A stretch of DNA of 64,000 bases from Thalassobacillus sp. CUG 92003 (GCF_013618635.1 NZ_JABLSJ010000007.1:152360-216359), one strand, 5' to 3'. Positions 22,192 to 34,484 are shown, numbered from the stretch's first letter. Notes: generated by a model not told the origin, from the sequence alone. A program made the numbers and translations.

Positions 22192-23142
22192 TTATCTGCT
22201 TTCTTCGACTTCACCGCGTCTCACTTTTTCCGCAAACTCATCAATCTTTCGCAAGCGATGATTAACGCCCGACTTGCTGATATCAGCACCGGAAACGAGT
22301 TCACCTAGTTCCTTTAACGACACATCCTGATGTTGCAGCCGTAAAGACGCTATTTCTTGCAATCGATTCGGTAAGGCACCAAGACCGACCGTGTTGTTAA
22401 TAAATTTAATGTTCTCAACTTGTCTGAAGGCAGCTCCAATGGTTTTGTTGAGATTTGCCGTCTCACAGTTCACGAGACGGTTCACAGAATTGCGCATATC
22501 CCGGACAATTCGCACATCTTCAAACTTGAATAGCGCTTGATGTGCCCCGATATTACTGATCAATTCCGTGATTTTATCCGCTTCCTTCATATAAGTGATA
22601 TACCCTTTTTTACGTTCAAGCGTACGGGCATGCAGGCCGAATTCGTTCATCAACTGGCACAATGCATTATTATGATCAGGATCCGACGAATAGATTTCAA
22701 GATGGTAGGAGGATGTTTCGGGGTTATTCACCGAACCCCCTGCAAGAAATGCTCCTCTAAGATAAGCCCGCTTACACCCGACATTTTTTTGGTGTTTATG
22801 TGAAATATTTCGATTGATTCGAAACGGCTCGTCTAGGATATCCAAATCCTTAAGAACTTTCTCGGCATTCGATTTAATACGGACAATATAAACATTGTTC
22901 TTTTTCAGACGCATTTTTTTCCTCACCAGAAGTTCTACAGGGTAAGGATATAGTTTTTTGATCAATGTGTAAATGCGTCTTGCGATCGCAGCGTTTTCTG
23001 TCTGAACATCTAATACATACTGTTTGTTAGACAGAGAAAGCGTCCCATTCATGCGGATTAAAGCTGATAGTTCAGCTTCTGCACACTCATCGTCCGTTTC
23101 AACATTGGTCAGTTCTTTTTTTATCTCTGATGCAAACGACAT
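22192..23142 (-). CDS. whiA: DNA-binding protein WhiA
   Basis: A 316-residue protein that links a degenerate LAGLIDADG homing-endonuclease fold (about residues 20-210, with [14 protein letters not shown]) to a C-terminal helix-turn-helix (about 255-310, [33 protein letters not shown] in part). In Bacillus it binds the nucleoid and influences cell division and chromosome segregation. AGGGAGGTGAG precedes the ATG. It ends the nudix-rapZ-yvcK-whiA unit. Confidence 0.96.
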   Translation of the reverse strand: MSFASEIKKELTNVETDDECAEAELSALIRMNGTLSLSNKQYVLDVQTENAAIARRIYTLIKKLYPYPVELLVRKKMRLKKNNVYIVRIKSNAEKVLKDLDILDEPFRINRNISHKHQKNVGCKRAYLRGAFLAGGSVNNPETSSYHLEIYSSDPDHNNALCQLMNEFGLHARTLERKKGYITYMKEADKITELISNIGAHQALFKFEDVRIVRDMRNSVNRLVNCETANLNKTIGAAFRQVENIKFINNTVGLGALPNRLQEIASLRLQHQDVSLKELGELVSGADISKSGVNHRLRKIDEFAEKVRRGEVEESR

Positions 23143-23175
23143 AGATGCTCACCTCCCTGTTTGCCCAATTGCTCC

Positions 23176-24129
23176 CTATATGAGTGAATAGAGCAGTTTA
23201 GCTATTTTATCTGTGTCATGACGGAGCATCGTTTTAGTAGGGTCAATAATATCCCCTTCAATTATTTCAATTCCCATTTTCTGAACCCGCTCGATATCAT
23301 AAAGGACAGGTTCAGAATTTTCTTCTGCATAAATTCTACGCATCGTTTGATCGATGGGAAGGTTATGCACAATGACGGAATGAATCGTGCCTTTTCCGAT
23401 ATGTTCATGCAAGGCCTGCACATGATCTCCAGCGGTATAGCCTGCGGTTTCTCCTGCCTGGGTCATCACATTACAGACATAGGTCACCTTGGCTCGGGTA
23501 TGCCTCAGAGCTTCTCCTATTTCGGGAATGATGATGTTGGGGAGTATACTCGTATACAGACTGCCTGGCGCTACGACCACTAAATCGGCCTGGTTAATAG
23601 CTTGAATAGCTTCAGGTAACGGTTGAACAGGATTCGGACTCAAATACACACGTTTAATCCGTTTATTGGCCTTCGGAATATTAGATTCCCCCGTCACAAT
23701 CGACCCATCCTCCATGACGGCATGCAAATTCATCGAATGATTAGCGATCGGCAAGATTTCCCCTTTGACATTTAAGACTCGCGATATTTCTTTGATGCCA
23801 TGATGAAAATCCCCTCGCATTGAGGCAAGCGCAGCCAATAATAGATTACCCATCGAATGACCGGATAATCCATTCCCTTCTTTAAAACGGTGCTGAAATA
23901 AATCAAGGAGCATCGGTTCCGCTTCCGATAAGGCCGCGATGACGTTCCGAATATCCCCTGGAGCTGGTATTTCCATTTCGTCACGCAATTTACCTGAACT
24001 CCCACCATCATCCGCGACTGTGACAATGGCCGATAGATCTATGGGAAGATATTTCAATCCACGGAGCAGAACGGGCATTCCGGTACCACCGCCTATGACA
24101 ACAACTCGAGGTAATGTATGATGATCCAT
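23176..24129 (-). CDS. yvcK: YvcK/gluconeogenesis factor (UPF0052)
   Basis: A 317-residue member of the CofD/YvcK fold that binds UDP-sugars and is needed for cell-wall synthesis and shape on gluconeogenic carbon in Bacillus. The N-terminal VVVIGGGTGMPVLLRGLK motif binds the nucleotide, and ADDGGSSGKLRDE and PAPGDIRN are family hallmarks. AAAGGGTATG lies upstream of the ATG. It starts three bases after the end of rapZ, so the two are translated from one message. Confidence 0.96.
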   Translation of the reverse strand: MDHHTLPRVVVIGGGTGMPVLLRGLKYLPIDLSAIVTVADDGGSSGKLRDEMEIPAPGDIRNVIAALSEAEPMLLDLFQHRFKEGNGLSGHSMGNLLLAALASMRGDFHHGIKEISRVLNVKGEILPIANHSMNLHAVMEDGSIVTGESNIPKANKRIKRVYLSPNPVQPLPEAIQAINQADLVVVAPGSLYTSILPNIIIPEIGEALRHTRAKVTYVCNVMTQAGETAGYTAGDHVQALHEHIGKGTIHSVIVHNLPIDQTMRRIYAEENSEPVLYDIERVQKMGIEIIEGDIIDPTKTMLRHDTDKIAKLLYSLI

Positions 24130-24132
24130 GCC

Positions 24133-25017
24133 CTACATACCCTTTCTTTTATCGATATCTCGATGGGTGACATGGCACATATAATCAGTTGTGAAATAGT
24201 CGGCCAAATGTTCCGCCAGCGTAACCGAACGATGCTGACCGCCCGTACAGCCAATCGCTACAACAAGCTGACTCTTACCCTCGCGCTTATACTGCGGAAG
24301 CATAAACTGAAGCAGGTCGGTCAATTTATCCAAAAACTTCTGGGTGTCTGACCATTTCAAAACATAGGAAGAGACTTCAGAATGCAATCCGGTCAGTGGC
24401 TGCATATACTCAACATAGTGAGGGTTTGGCAAGAACCGGACATCAAATACTAAGTCGGCATCGATCGGAAGGCCATATTTAAAACCGAATGACACCATCT
24501 GCAATGAAAACACTTGCTGCTGACGCTGCGAATATTTATCTAAAATAGTTTCCCGCAGCTCTTTAGGTTTCAAATCTGTCGTATCGATGATCGTTTGCGC
24601 ACGACCGCGCAACTCATCAAGCATATTCCGCTCCTGTCGGATGCCATCGAGCGGAAGCCCTTCTTTGGCTAAAGGGTGGGAGCGACGGGTTTCTTTATAC
24701 CGTGACACTAACGATTGATCTTTAGCATCTAAAAAAAGAATATGTTCTTGTATCCAATCTTCTCCGCCCAATTGGTCCAGGGCATCAAATAGCGATTCGA
24801 AAAACTCCCGACCACGTAAGTCCATCACGAGCGCGACATTTTGAATATTGTTTGCCGAATCCTTCATTAATTCCAAAAACTTTGGCAACAAAGCCGGAGG
24901 CAAGTTATCGACACAAAAAAAGCCGAGGTCCTCAAAACTCTGCACAGCGACTGTTTTACCAGCTCCTGACATACCCGTTATGATGACCAGTTCGGTTTGT
25001 TTTTCCTTATCATTCAT
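24133..25017 (-). CDS. rapZ: RapZ/YvcJ nucleotide-binding protein
   Basis: A 294-residue P-loop protein. The Walker A motif is GMSGAGKT (about residues 15-22), and the C-terminal domain carries the signature [10 protein letters not shown]. In Bacillus YvcJ binds and hydrolyses nucleotides and affects competence; in enterobacteria RapZ controls glmS through small RNA decay. That RNA role is not implied here. GGGGGGAG lies upstream of the ATG. It starts just after the nudix gene stop. Confidence 0.96.
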   Translation of the reverse strand: MNDKEKQTELVIITGMSGAGKTVAVQSFEDLGFFCVDNLPPALLPKFLELMKDSANNIQNVALVMDLRGREFFESLFDALDQLGGEDWIQEHILFLDAKDQSLVSRYKETRRSHPLAKEGLPLDGIRQERNMLDELRGRAQTIIDTTDLKPKELRETILDKYSQRQQQVFSLQMVSFGFKYGLPIDADLVFDVRFLPNPHYVEYMQPLTGLHSEVSSYVLKWSDTQKFLDKLTDLLQFMLPQYKREGKSQLVVAIGCTGGQHRSVTLAEHLADYFTTDYMCHVTHRDIDKRKGM

Positions 25018-25019
25018 GG

Positions 25020-25499
25020 TTATCGCTCCCCCTGGGTTGGACGCGCCGGGTCCAGATCAACCTCTAATAATTCAAAATCGATCGTATACACAAACGTTCC
25101 GTGAATTTGTTCTTCTGCAGTTAAGATATGGCGAAAAATATGGCGATCACCTTCTGCCATCGGTTTAGTCAACACTTGTTCAACGGGAACCCATTCAAGT
25201 TCTCCCTCTTCACTTTCCTCTAACAATTCACCTGTATAGCCATTGCTGAAGAAAGTGAACATCATCCACTCCTGTACGATCTTATTGCCGTCACGCATAA
25301 TGAATGTGAAGGAACCGCGAAGCTCAGGGTCAGAAACCTGCAAACCGGTTTCTTCAAAAAACTCTCGCTCTACAGATTCTTTGATCGATTCCCCTGTCTC
25401 CATCTTACCTCCAGGAGCTACATACCAGCCTCTTCTAGGCTTCTTCAACATTAAAACATGATCCTTATGAACCAAGATACAATTCGCTACACGTTGCAT
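25020..25499 (-). CDS. Nudix hydrolase (YvcI type)
   Basis: A 159-residue cytosolic pyrophosphohydrolase. The Nudix box is intact: [18 protein letters not shown] followed by FEETGL, with the RExxEExG core. Its substrate is not known; the Bacillus orthologue sits in the same place. The ATG at 25499 gives [10 protein letters not shown], typical of 8-oxo-dGTPase-like members, with GAGGTGACG upstream. It heads the nudix-rapZ-yvcK-whiA unit. Confidence 0.9.
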   Translation of the reverse strand: MQRVANCILVHKDHVLMLKKPRRGWYVAPGGKMETGESIKESVEREFFEETGLQVSDPELRGSFTFIMRDGNKIVQEWMMFTFFSNGYTGELLEESEEGELEWVPVEQVLTKPMAEGDRHIFRHILTAEEQIHGTFVYTIDFELLEVDLDPARPTQGER

Positions 25500-25561
25500 T
25501 TCTTCGTCACCTCTATCTCTTACGAGGACATCTTTTACCATTATACTATGAATAGTTTATC

Positions 25562-25752
25562 AAAAAAAGCGCAAGCGCCTTGTTCACCCCCGACAAGCTT
25601 AAGAACGGCCTCGGCGTGGCGTTTTTTGCCACAGAGAGGACGGGCTTAAGACCTCGAGGGGGTAGGCGCTGGAGCTGGATTCAAAAAAAGCGCAAGCGCC
25701 TGGTTATCCCCGACAAGCTTAAGCAAAACCGCAACGGGGTGACGCTATAACC
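25562..25752. repeat. Dispersed Bacillaceae repeat, one full and one truncated copy
   Basis: The interval between the nudix gene and trxB (about 390 bases) holds a tandem pair. Copy one (25562-25682) opens with AAAAAAAGCGCAAGCGCC, continues CCCCGACAAGCTTAAG and closes with GGTAGGCGCTGGAGCTGGA; its ends are roughly inverted. Copy two (25683-25752) repeats the first 45 bases, then degenerates. Such GCGCAAGCGCC elements are common in Bacillaceae intergenic DNA. No coding function is apparent. Confidence 0.75.
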
Positions 25753-25763
25753 ATGCGAACAAA

Positions 25764-25793
25764 AAAATGGCACAGGTGTCTACACCTGTGCCT
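25764..25793 (-). terminator. Terminator downstream of trxB
   Basis: GGCACAGGTGT pairs with ACACCTGTGCC and, read on the minus strand, runs into ATTTTTTTG. It lies 100 bases after trxB. Confidence 0.88.
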
Positions 25794-25892
25794 CAATAGG
25801 TCTATCTATTAAAAGGGGGTCAATTAATTAATCCCATTATAACCTATAAATGTTTCATGCGTGTTACAGGAGAGTTAAGTTGAAATTACTTT

Positions 25893-26888
<996 letters not shown>

Positions 26889-26948
26889 CTAGATATATCC
26901 TATTAAAATAAATGAATAACGTCCATCGAAATGCTTATCGATTCCCGA

Positions 26949-27974
26949 TCATTCTTCGCCTTTATTCCAAGGGCCGCCTTCTTCACTGAGCTCAGGGTGT
27001 CGGCGGCAGCCTTCTTCCCAGAGACCCAACGCTTTCGACGGATTTCCTGTATGATAAACAGCGATGCTGTACCATTTAAAATACCCTCGTCTGCGTTGCA
27101 GATGGGTATTTTTCAGCTTGCGGAATCGCGCAACTGCTTCGCTGTAATAGCCGGTCTTTGTCAATACTTCGGCAATCGCAAACCGCTGTTGATTCAGAAT
27201 CGGATACACGTTCAATAAATTTTGAATATGGACGCGAGCACGATCCGGAGAGTCGATTACTGAATAAAATAAAGCCAAATTGATATGGGAATGGATATCT
27301 TCGTGATTTTGCTGTAACCATTGTTCTTCCAATTCAATCGCTTCATTCCGTTGACCGAGTTGAAACAGTGCATAAGCATAATTATGCTTCGCAACCGTAA
27401 ATTCAGGATAAAGCTGCATCATCTCTTCTAAAACAATAACGGCTTTCTCCCATTCTTTATGCTCGATGTGATAAAAAACCGTTTCCTGATAAACGAGCAG
27501 TTCATCTTCCTCTTCGAATTTCCATTCATCATCCTCGGGTTCTTCCTCTTCAATCGAATCGAGCATTTCTAACAGTTGATCCGCAGCTTCTTTGAATTCC
27601 CCATTCTCTTCTACTTCCAAGTAGGTTTCAGCATATTTTTTTGCATCATCCAGAAGACCTAAATGAGCATAATTGTTAGCCATAAGATAATAACAATCGA
27701 CGTATTGTTTGCCAAATTCGGAAATGACACCTGTCAGCAATTGGTTGGCTGCATGATAAGAGCCAACTTCAGTGTATACAACTGAAAGCTGGCACGGGTA
27801 TAACGGTTCGTCAGGTGCGACTTCTATTGCTTTTTTCAACCATTTGATGGAGGCTTCAAATTTCCGTTTTTGGAATGATTGCACCCCATAAGTGAAATAA
27901 AATTCACCATCGGGCACAAATGGTATCACATTATCTTTATCTGTTTGTGATGGTACATGCTCCGATGTCATCAT
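26949..27974 (-). CDS. Tetratricopeptide-repeat protein (YvcD type)
   Basis: A 341-residue helical protein with at least five TPR-like repeats (about residues 28-60, 62-95, 96-130, 180-215 and 250-300) and a very acidic linker (about 130-160). It lacks a signal or membrane segment, so it should be a cytosolic scaffold of unknown partner. A TPR gene sits between trxB and the his operon in Bacillus (yvcD), so this is the positional equivalent. GGGGGAG precedes the ATG pair at 27974. Confidence 0.85.
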   Translation of the reverse strand: MMTSEHVPSQTDKDNVIPFVPDGEFYFTYGVQSFQKRKFEASIKWLKKAIEVAPDEPLYPCQLSVVYTEVGSYHAANQLLTGVISEFGKQYVDCYYLMANNYAHLGLLDDAKKYAETYLEVEENGEFKEAADQLLEMLDSIEEEEPEDDEWKFEEEDELLVYQETVFYHIEHKEWEKAVIVLEEMMQLYPEFTVAKHNYAYALFQLGQRNEAIELEEQWLQQNHEDIHSHINLALFYSVIDSPDRARVHIQNLLNVYPILNQQRFAIAEVLTKTGYYSEAVARFRKLKNTHLQRRRGYFKWYSIAVYHTGNPSKALGLWEEGCRRHPELSEEGGPWNKGEE

Positions 27975-28062
27975 AACGCTCCCCCTATTACAAATCGCTA
28001 ATTATTCATTATAGCACACATCAGGAGAAGCTTATAGGTGCTTTTTAGCTTTTCACGACCTT

Positions 28063-28677
28063 TTACTGGTGGCGCTGTTGTAAGACATCAAGGACTTGTT
28101 CAAACGTAACGCCTCGATCTGTGAGGAGCATGAGTAAGTGGAATAACAAATCGGCTGATTCCATTGACAATTCTTCAGCATCATCGTTTTTCGCTGCAAT
28201 AATAACCTCGCCGGCTTCTTCTCCGATTTTTTTAGCAATCCTGTCGACGCCCTCCTGAAATAGTTTAGCGGTGTAGGAGCCTTCCGGCAGCGTGGTTTTC
28301 CGTTCAATCAGAAGGTTTTGCAATTGCTCGAGAATGGCATGGCTGTCCTCAGGTACGTCGGTGTTCTTATCACTGGAAAAACAACTGTAGCTGCCAGTAT
28401 GACAGGCGGGGCCATTCGGAATGACGTGAAGAAGCACTGCGTCCTGATCACAGTCAAACTCTATATGCGCAACTTCCTGCGTATGGCCAGACGTCTCACC
28501 TTTGTGCCATAGCTCTTGACGCGAGCGGCTATACAGTACCGTTTCTCCTGTTTTAATCGTCTGTTGTAACGCTTCTTTATTCATATATGCCAGCGTCAGG
28601 ACGCGTTTGCTTCGTGCATCCTGGATAATGGCCGGTACAAGACCCTTCTCATCAAACTTGATCTGTTCAATATTCAC
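28063..28677 (-). CDS. hisI: Bifunctional phosphoribosyl-AMP cyclohydrolase / phosphoribosyl-ATP pyrophosphatase
   Basis: A 204-residue HisI-HisE fusion doing steps two and three of histidine synthesis. The cyclohydrolase half (about 1-112) has the metal-binding [10 protein letters not shown] and [12 protein letters not shown] motifs. The pyrophosphatase half (about 115-204) has [17 protein letters not shown] and [13 protein letters not shown]. It starts with GTG and overlaps the end of hisF by four bases. It is the last gene of the his operon. Confidence 0.96.
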   Translation of the reverse strand: MNIEQIKFDEKGLVPAIIQDARSKRVLTLAYMNKEALQQTIKTGETVLYSRSRQELWHKGETSGHTQEVAHIEFDCDQDAVLLHVIPNGPACHTGSYSCFSSDKNTDVPEDSHAILEQLQNLLIERKTTLPEGSYTAKLFQEGVDRIAKKIGEEAGEVIIAAKNDDAEELSMESADLLFHLLMLLTDRGVTFEQVLDVLQQRHQ

Positions 28678-29432
28678 CGTACAATCACACCTTTTTCTCT
28701 AAGATAATCCTTCACATTATAAATGGACGTTTCTTTATAATGAAAGATAGAGGCAGCCAGAGCAGCGTCAGCATCCACTTGATGGAACACCTGATAAAAA
28801 TCTTCGGCAGATCCGGCTCCGCCTGATGCGATAACCGGCACGGATGCCACCTCCTGGACAGCTTCTAATAGTGGCAAATCAAACCCTGTCTTTTCCCCGT
28901 CCTGATCCATAGAAGTAAGCAGAATTTCACCGGCACCGTGGTCCACAGCAAAACGCACCCAATCAAGCACCTTCCATTCAGTGGGCGTTCTCCCGCCTCG
29001 TGTATAAACACGCCACGTTCCAATTTCATGATCGTACCTTGCATCGATCGCTAACACCATGCATTGACTGCCAAAATAATCAGCTCCTTCTTGAATCAGC
29101 TGAGGGCGTTTGACGGCAGCGGAATTTAATGACACTTTATCCGCCCCAGCCCGCAAAATAGCTCTGATATCTTCCAAGGACCCGATTCCTCCGCCTACTG
29201 TAAACGGAATGGCCAGCGTAGCCGCTACTTCGCGCACGACTTCGATCATCGTCTTTCGTCCTTCATGGGTGGCAGAGATATCAAGAAATACGAGCTCGTC
29301 AGCTCCTTGAGCATCATACAGTTTAGCAAGTTCTACCGGATCGCCTGCGTCCCGGATATTTACAAATTGAATCCCTTTTACAACACGGCCTTCCTGGACG
29401 TCCAGACAGGGGATGATGCGTTTCGTCAGCAT
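28674..29432 (-). CDS. hisF: Imidazole glycerol phosphate synthase, cyclase subunit
   Basis: A 252-residue TIM barrel that, with HisH, makes imidazole glycerol phosphate and AICAR. The catalytic Asp lies in [15 protein letters not shown] and the second in [15 protein letters not shown]. The phosphate-binding GGGI and ASGGAGS loops are present. AGGAGGAATG precedes the ATG. It lies one base after hisA. Confidence 0.97.
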   Translation of the reverse strand: MLTKRIIPCLDVQEGRVVKGIQFVNIRDAGDPVELAKLYDAQGADELVFLDISATHEGRKTMIEVVREVAATLAIPFTVGGGIGSLEDIRAILRAGADKVSLNSAAVKRPQLIQEGADYFGSQCMVLAIDARYDHEIGTWRVYTRGGRTPTEWKVLDWVRFAVDHGAGEILLTSMDQDGEKTGFDLPLLEAVQEVASVPVIASGGAGSAEDFYQVFHQVDADAALAASIFHYKETSIYNVKDYLREKGVIVR

Positions 29433-29433
29433 A

Positions 29434-30162
29434 TCATTCCTCCTCCTGCAAAGCTTCTGAAAGCGTAAACTGTTTCGTGTACAAAGCTTTGCCCACTATC
29501 GATCCGACAATATTTGTTCGTTGATGTGTCTTTAGCTCACGCAGATCTTCAATCCCTTTTATGCCGCCTGAGGCAATAATTTCGGCTCCTGTTTCCTCTG
29601 CCATGCGTACAATTTCTCTCGTGTTCGGCCCGCTCAACATACCATCTTTTGCAATGTCGGTATAGATAAACGTTTTAGCCCCGGCCTCGGTCAGCTGTTT
29701 TCCTAATTCTACAGCTGTGGTGTCAGAGTTTTCCAACCAGCCTTCTGTAGCAACAAACCCGTTCCGCGCATCGATGCCAATCACAATTTGGTCACCGAAA
29801 ACGGAGAGAAGATGTCTCGTCAATGTCGGATTTCTGACTGCAAGCGAACCTATGATGACACGGTCTACGCCACGATCTAAGTAAAAACGGACATCCGCTT
29901 CTGAACGAATGCCACCGCCGATTTGCACCTTGCTATCCAATTCCTGCGCTACGCGCACAACATACTCTGCATTCTTACGTGACCCTTCCTTGGCCCCATC
30001 TAAATCCACCATATGAATCCAGGTCGCACCTTCCGCAGCGAATGATTTTGCAACCTCAAAAGGGTCTTCTCCATAGACTGTTTCCTTGTCAAAATCGCCT
30101 TGCTCTAAGCGGACACACTTGCCTTGACGCATGTCAATGGCCGGGAATATCGTAAAACTCAT
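29434..30162 (-). CDS. hisA: ProFAR isomerase (HisA)
   Basis: A 242-residue TIM barrel, homologous to HisF, that opens the ribose ring of ProFAR. The catalytic Asp is in [15 protein letters not shown] and the second is in [14 protein letters not shown]. Phosphate loops GGGIRS and ASGGIKG are visible. The ATG at 30162 follows AAGGAGCG; a GTG one codon earlier is possible. It lies between hisH and hisF. Confidence 0.97.
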   Translation of the reverse strand: MSFTIFPAIDMRQGKCVRLEQGDFDKETVYGEDPFEVAKSFAAEGATWIHMVDLDGAKEGSRKNAEYVVRVAQELDSKVQIGGGIRSEADVRFYLDRGVDRVIIGSLAVRNPTLTRHLLSVFGDQIVIGIDARNGFVATEGWLENSDTTAVELGKQLTEAGAKTFIYTDIAKDGMLSGPNTREIVRMAEETGAEIIASGGIKGIEDLRELKTHQRTNIVGSIVGKALYTKQFTLSEALQEEE

Positions 30163-30174
30163 CACTATCGCTCC

Positions 30175-30804
30175 TTATTCTCCCACAATTCGTTTACAAA
30201 AATTTTCAAGCAGTTGCATGCCGGCCGCCCCGCTCTTTTCCGGATGAAACTGGCTGGCGTACAGATTGCCCCGTCCTACGATGGCCGGCACGTTCACATG
30301 ATAATCAGCCGTGGCAAACAAAATATCAGGGTCATCTGTTTCGACATAATAAGAGTGAACAAAATACACGTGGTCCTCCTGAATCTTCTCGAGTAACGGT
30401 TGATCTGGCTGGTGAAGCTGGAGACGATTCCACCCCATATGCGGGACTTTATAGCTTGTCTGCTGGCCTGTCTTCCCTGAGAACCGTATAATGGTGCCAG
30501 GAAGCAAACCTAAACCGCCTGTATGACCATTCTCTTCACTGCTTTCAAACAATAACTGCATGCCCAAACAAATTCCATAAACAGGAGTGCCCTTGTTCAC
30601 TTGAGCTTGAATAAACTGAATAAAGCCATGCTCAGCCAATGCTTTCATCGCATCCGGAAACGCCCCGACGCCAGGGAGAATAAGACCGTCGCACCCCTCC
30701 AATCGTTCGGGCCGATCGCCGAATGTATAGGGCACATCTAATCGTTCCAAGGCTTTTGACACACTGAATAAATTCCCCATACCATAATCGATGATGCCGA
30801 TCAT
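30175..30804 (-). CDS. hisH: Imidazole glycerol phosphate synthase, glutaminase subunit
   Basis: A 209-residue class-I glutamine amidotransferase that supplies ammonia to HisF. The nucleophile Cys lies in YGICLGMQLLFE, and the His-Glu pair in QFHPEKSG near 185. The GVGAFPDAM oxyanion segment is present. The ATG directly follows the TAA of hisB, so translation is probably coupled. Confidence 0.97.
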   Translation of the reverse strand: MIGIIDYGMGNLFSVSKALERLDVPYTFGDRPERLEGCDGLILPGVGAFPDAMKALAEHGFIQFIQAQVNKGTPVYGICLGMQLLFESSEENGHTGGLGLLPGTIIRFSGKTGQQTSYKVPHMGWNRLQLHQPDQPLLEKIQEDHVYFVHSYYVETDDPDILFATADYHVNVPAIVGRGNLYASQFHPEKSGAAGMQLLENFCKRIVGE

Positions 30805-31398
30805 TTACAAACGTCCTTTCGTACTTGGCACGCCCTGGATGCGTTCGTCCAACTTCGTCGCTTCATCTAGAGCACGGGCAAGCGCCTTGAACATCGCCTC
30901 AATGATATGGTGGTTGTTATGTCCATGATGAAGGATGACATGCACATTCATACGCGCTTCTAAGGCGAACTTCCAAAAAAATTCATGCGCATTTTCTGTA
31001 TCAAACTGGCCGACCCGGTCAGCCGGCATTTCAGCTTTCCATTCAAGGTGCGGCCTGTCACTAAAATCGACCGCTACTGTGACCAAGGCCTCGTCCATGG
31101 GGAGAATCATATAGCCGTAACGTTTCATACCGCTCTTGCCCCCCACAGCTTTTCGGAAGGCTTGTCCGAGACAAATGGCCAGGTCTTCGGTCAGATGATG
31201 CGCATCTACCTCAACATCCCCGTAACCTTTGACATGCAAATCGAACAATCCGTGCTTCGTAAACAATTCCAGCATGTGAGCCATAAAAGGGACTTGCACA
31301 TCTAAATCATGCTCGCCGCTCCCATCTATATTCAAGGCAAGTTCAATGTCGGTTTCCCCTGTTTTACGATTTATTTCCGCTGTTCTCGCTTCGTTCAT
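30805..31398 (-). CDS. hisB: Imidazoleglycerol-phosphate dehydratase
   Basis: A 197-residue manganese enzyme for step six of histidine synthesis. Two HHxxE-type metal motifs are seen: DAHHLTED (about 60) and HHGHNNHHIIEA near 155. It is the monofunctional form without a phosphatase domain. The ATG at 31398 overlaps the hisD stop as ATGA and is eight bases from AAGGAG; the ATG two codons earlier is too close to the ribosome site. Confidence 0.96.
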   Translation of the reverse strand: MNEARTAEINRKTGETDIELALNIDGSGEHDLDVQVPFMAHMLELFTKHGLFDLHVKGYGDVEVDAHHLTEDLAICLGQAFRKAVGGKSGMKRYGYMILPMDEALVTVAVDFSDRPHLEWKAEMPADRVGQFDTENAHEFFWKFALEARMNVHVILHHGHNNHHIIEAMFKALARALDEATKLDERIQGVPSTKGRL

Positions 31399-32669
31399 AA
31401 CCATCGCTCCTTACGTTTCTCGATTGCACGCGCGTGGCCTTCCAGCCCCTCTAATCGGGCAATCCGGGAAATGGCATCAGCATTGTTTCGAAACGCCTCT
31501 TCACTGTAGGAGATGATGCTCGACTTTTTCACAAAATCATCAACATTTAAAGGACTCGAAAATCGTGCCGTGCCGCTCGTGGGTAATACATGGTTAGGGC
31601 CGGCAAAATAATCACCTACGGGTTCACTGCTGAAAGGCCCTAGAAAAATCGCCCCTGCGTGTCTGATCATCCCGATTGTTTGAAAGGGGGATTCTGCAAT
31701 CACTTCTAAGTGCTCGGGAGCAATTTCATTAACAGCTGCCACAGCTTCACCCCAGTCAGCACAGAGAATAATTCTTCCGTAATCCTCAATGCTGACGCGC
31801 GCTATGGCTTCACGTGGTAACGAATCAAGCTGGTGCGCTACTTCGTCGGCAACTTGGACAGCAAGTGTATCGCTTGTTGTGACGAGCACACTGGAGGATC
31901 GTTCATCATGTTCTGCTTGTGACAATAAATCAGCTGCAATCTCAGATGCGACCCCCGTTTCATCAGCTAAGACCACGATTTCACTGGGACCGGCAATCAT
32001 ATCAATATCGACCTCTCCAAACACTTCCCGTTTCGCTAAAGCAACGAAGAGGTTGCCCGGACCCGTGATTTTATCGACTGGTAAAATGGTTTCACTTCCG
32101 TAAGCTAATGCAGCCACTGCCTGGGCACCGCCGATTTTGTAGATTTCGTGCACACCTACTAGATCTGCTGCTGCCAACACACCTGCAGGCACATCACCGT
32201 GTTCATCAGGAGGCGTAACCATGACGATCCGTTTCACCCCGGCGACTTGAGCTGGAATGACGTTCATAAGAACAGAGGAGGGATAGGCGGCTGTACCCCC
32301 AGGCACGTATACGCCTACAGCATCCAGCGGTGTGATCTTTTGGCCAAGCATCGTGCCGTCATCCTGCGTGTCGAACCAGGATGACCGTGTTTGCTTTTCA
32401 TGAAAACGCCGAATATTTCCGGCAGCTTCTCGCAACGCTTCGATTGTCTCGTCATCCATCTGCTTATACGAAGCAGCAATTTCACTTTCTGTTACTTGCA
32501 GCTGGGAGAGATGGACGTGATCAAATTTTTGCGTATAAGCGTGAATCGCCATATCCCCACGCTCTTTTACATCGGCCAAAATGTTTTGAACAGCCTTGCG
32601 CTGCTCTTCTGTTCCGCTATCTAATGAACGTTTCAACTCTGGAAGGTCCGATTTCCGAATCATTTTCAT
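31395..32669 (-). CDS. hisD: Histidinol dehydrogenase
   Basis: A 424-residue zinc enzyme for the last two oxidations, histidinol to histidine. The segments [43 protein letters not shown] and [11 protein letters not shown] (with a zinc-binding Gln/His pair) and the C-terminal [18 protein letters not shown] are diagnostic. It overlaps hisG and hisB by four bases each, so translation is tightly coupled. Confidence 0.97.
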   Translation of the reverse strand: MKMIRKSDLPELKRSLDSGTEEQRKAVQNILADVKERGDMAIHAYTQKFDHVHLSQLQVTESEIAASYKQMDDETIEALREAAGNIRRFHEKQTRSSWFDTQDDGTMLGQKITPLDAVGVYVPGGTAAYPSSVLMNVIPAQVAGVKRIVMVTPPDEHGDVPAGVLAAADLVGVHEIYKIGGAQAVAALAYGSETILPVDKITGPGNLFVALAKREVFGEVDIDMIAGPSEIVVLADETGVASEIAADLLSQAEHDERSSSVLVTTSDTLAVQVADEVAHQLDSLPREAIARVSIEDYGRIILCADWGEAVAAVNEIAPEHLEVIAESPFQTIGMIRHAGAIFLGPFSSEPVGDYFAGPNHVLPTSGTARFSSPLNVDDFVKKSSIISYSEEAFRNNADAISRIARLEGLEGHARAIEKRKERWL

Positions 32670-33307
32670 GAAACTTCTTCCTCCTCGATAATACGACCTA
32701 GATTTTGAACCATGATGTCGATTTCCTTGCTTTTCAGACGGTAGCTTACAGGGTTCACAATTAAACGAGAGGTAACATCAGTGATTTTCTCATACTCTAC
32801 CAGGCCATTTTCATGGAGTGTCCGGCCGGTTGATACAATATCAACAATTCGATCTGCAAGACCGATCAAGGGTGCCAGTTCGATCGAGCCATTCAACGGG
32901 ATGACTTCAATCTGTTCCCCTTGTTCGCGAAAATAGTGTGAAGCCACGTTAGGGTACTTCGTCGCAATTTTAGGAGCGATTCGGCTGAGCGGTTGATCCG
33001 GTAAACCGGCAACAGATATATAGCACGGGCTGATCTTCAAATCCAACACTTCATGTACGTCTCGATCTTGCTCCAGTAATACGTCTTTCCCGGCAATCCC
33101 TATGTCCGCCGCTCCATACTCTACATAGGTGACGACATCCATCGGCTTGGCCATCATAATGTTCAAGTTCTGGTCAGGAAAATGAATGATCAACTTCCGT
33201 GTCTCATCCATCCCCCCCGTTAAATCGTAGCCGGCTTTTTCCATTAACACGGCAGCTTCCTCGAATATTCGCCCTTTTGGCATCGCAATGGTCAATGGTT
33301 TAGACAT
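32666..33307 (-). CDS. hisG: ATP phosphoribosyltransferase, short form
   Basis: A 213-residue catalytic subunit for the first committed step of histidine synthesis. It has [26 protein letters not shown] and the PRPP loop [14 protein letters not shown]. It is the short type lacking the C-terminal regulatory domain, and so needs HisZ, whose gene precedes it with an 8-base overlap. The ATG at 33307 has GGAGGTGG upstream; a start three codons earlier is less likely. Confidence 0.97.
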   Translation of the reverse strand: MSKPLTIAMPKGRIFEEAAVLMEKAGYDLTGGMDETRKLIIHFPDQNLNIMMAKPMDVVTYVEYGAADIGIAGKDVLLEQDRDVHEVLDLKISPCYISVAGLPDQPLSRIAPKIATKYPNVASHYFREQGEQIEVIPLNGSIELAPLIGLADRIVDIVSTGRTLHENGLVEYEKITDVTSRLIVNPVSYRLKSKEIDIMVQNLGRIIEEEEVS

Positions 33308-34484
33308 CACTTCCACCTCCAGCAGCAGTCATATCGTAAATCTCCGTCAATTCTTGTTTGTACTGGTCCAGATCGGCAACCTGATCAATATGCTGCAACA
33401 CCACAGACTTACCATCTTGACGTAAGGCTTGCGCCGTTTCTACTGCCTTTCCAAAATGTTCATCATCGAACAATACACATACCCTGTCCTCAGTCTGGAC
33501 CGGTTGATCCAAGGCTTCCACTAACCGTTCCAAATAGACCGCAAAACCTGTAGCCGAAGCATTCAATTGAAAGGAAGGTAACAATTTATCATAGCGGCCG
33601 CCATTGCAGAGCAATGCTCCGAGGTTAGGCGCATTCCCTTCAAATAAAATACCTGTGTAATAGTTCATATGACTGATCAGATTCAAGTCAAAGCTCACGT
33701 ATTCTTCGACCTGATACTGTTTCAGAAGCCGTTGGAGTTGTTTCAATTCGTTGACCGCTTGAATACATGCCTGGTTACGAGCTAGCTGTCTGCCTTGCTC
33801 AAAAATTTCTTCATTTCCGCGCAATTGCAAAAGCTCCAAAAGTGCCGTCTTAGTTGCATCGTCCACAGCCAAGGCAGCAACTTTCTCCCGATAACCGACG
33901 TAGTTTTTCCGGTACAAGTAATGCATCAGCGTCTCAATAAGCTCATCCTGCTCACCCAACAGATCCGTGAAAAACGCCTGCACGTAACCGACGTGCCCAA
34001 CTGTAATTTCGAATTCCTCAAGCCCTGCTTCTTTCAGCGATGAAATTAAGAGCGCAATCACTTCAGCGTCCCCGTAGGAAGAATGGTCGCCGATCAATTC
34101 AGTCCCTACTTGCTCAAATTGCGCTGGCTTGCCGCCTTCCTGTTGTTGAGCTCGAAAGACCGGGCCATCGTAAGCAAGGCGTACCGGATGTTCTGCCCGC
34201 TTTAATTGCGAAGCTGCCACGCGGGCAATCGGAGCCGTTAAATCAGGGCGAAGCACAAGCGTATGCCCTTGCTGATCAAGCAGCTTAAACAACTGCTGTT
34301 CCAGGGTGGCGCTCGCTTTCCCCACTGTTTCGTGGTATTCCAGTAATGGCGTGTCCATGAAGGCATAGCCATACGATTTGATCACCTGCGTCATCTGATC
34401 GCGAGCCTGCTTTTTTTGATTATAAAAAAAAGGGAGCGTGTCCCGCATCCCTAATGGTTTTTCAAACATTAATCGTTTGGGCAC
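33300..34484 (-). CDS. hisZ: ATP phosphoribosyltransferase regulatory subunit HisZ
   Basis: A 394-residue paralogue of histidyl-tRNA synthetase without aminoacylation activity that forms an octamer with HisG and carries the histidine feedback site. Motif-2-like [17 protein letters not shown] and the GGRYDKLL motif are visible, and the anticodon-binding domain is replaced by a short tail. A GTG at 34484 lies nine bases after GGAGAGG and is preferred; the ATG three codons earlier abuts that site. It is the first gene of the operon. Confidence 0.93.
   Translation of the reverse strand: MPKRLMFEKPLGMRDTLPFFYNQKKQARDQMTQVIKSYGYAFMDTPLLEYHETVGKASATLEQQLFKLLDQQGHTLVLRPDLTAPIARVAASQLKRAEHPVRLAYDGPVFRAQQQEGGKPAQFEQVGTELIGDHSSYGDAEVIALLISSLKEAGLEEFEITVGHVGYVQAFFTDLLGEQDELIETLMHYLYRKNYVGYREKVAALAVDDATKTALLELLQLRGNEEIFEQGRQLARNQACIQAVNELKQLQRLLKQYQVEEYVSFDLNLISHMNYYTGILFEGNAPNLGALLCNGGRYDKLLPSFQLNASATGFAVYLERLVEALDQPVQTEDRVCVLFDDEHFGKAVETAQALRQDGKSVVLQHIDQVADLDQYKQELTEIYDMTAAGGGSDV

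Noticed and set aside
25562..25752. CRISPR-like array
   Set aside because: There are only two unequal copies with no constant spacers; the order of words fits a dispersed repeat instead. No CRISPR array was seen anywhere in the window.
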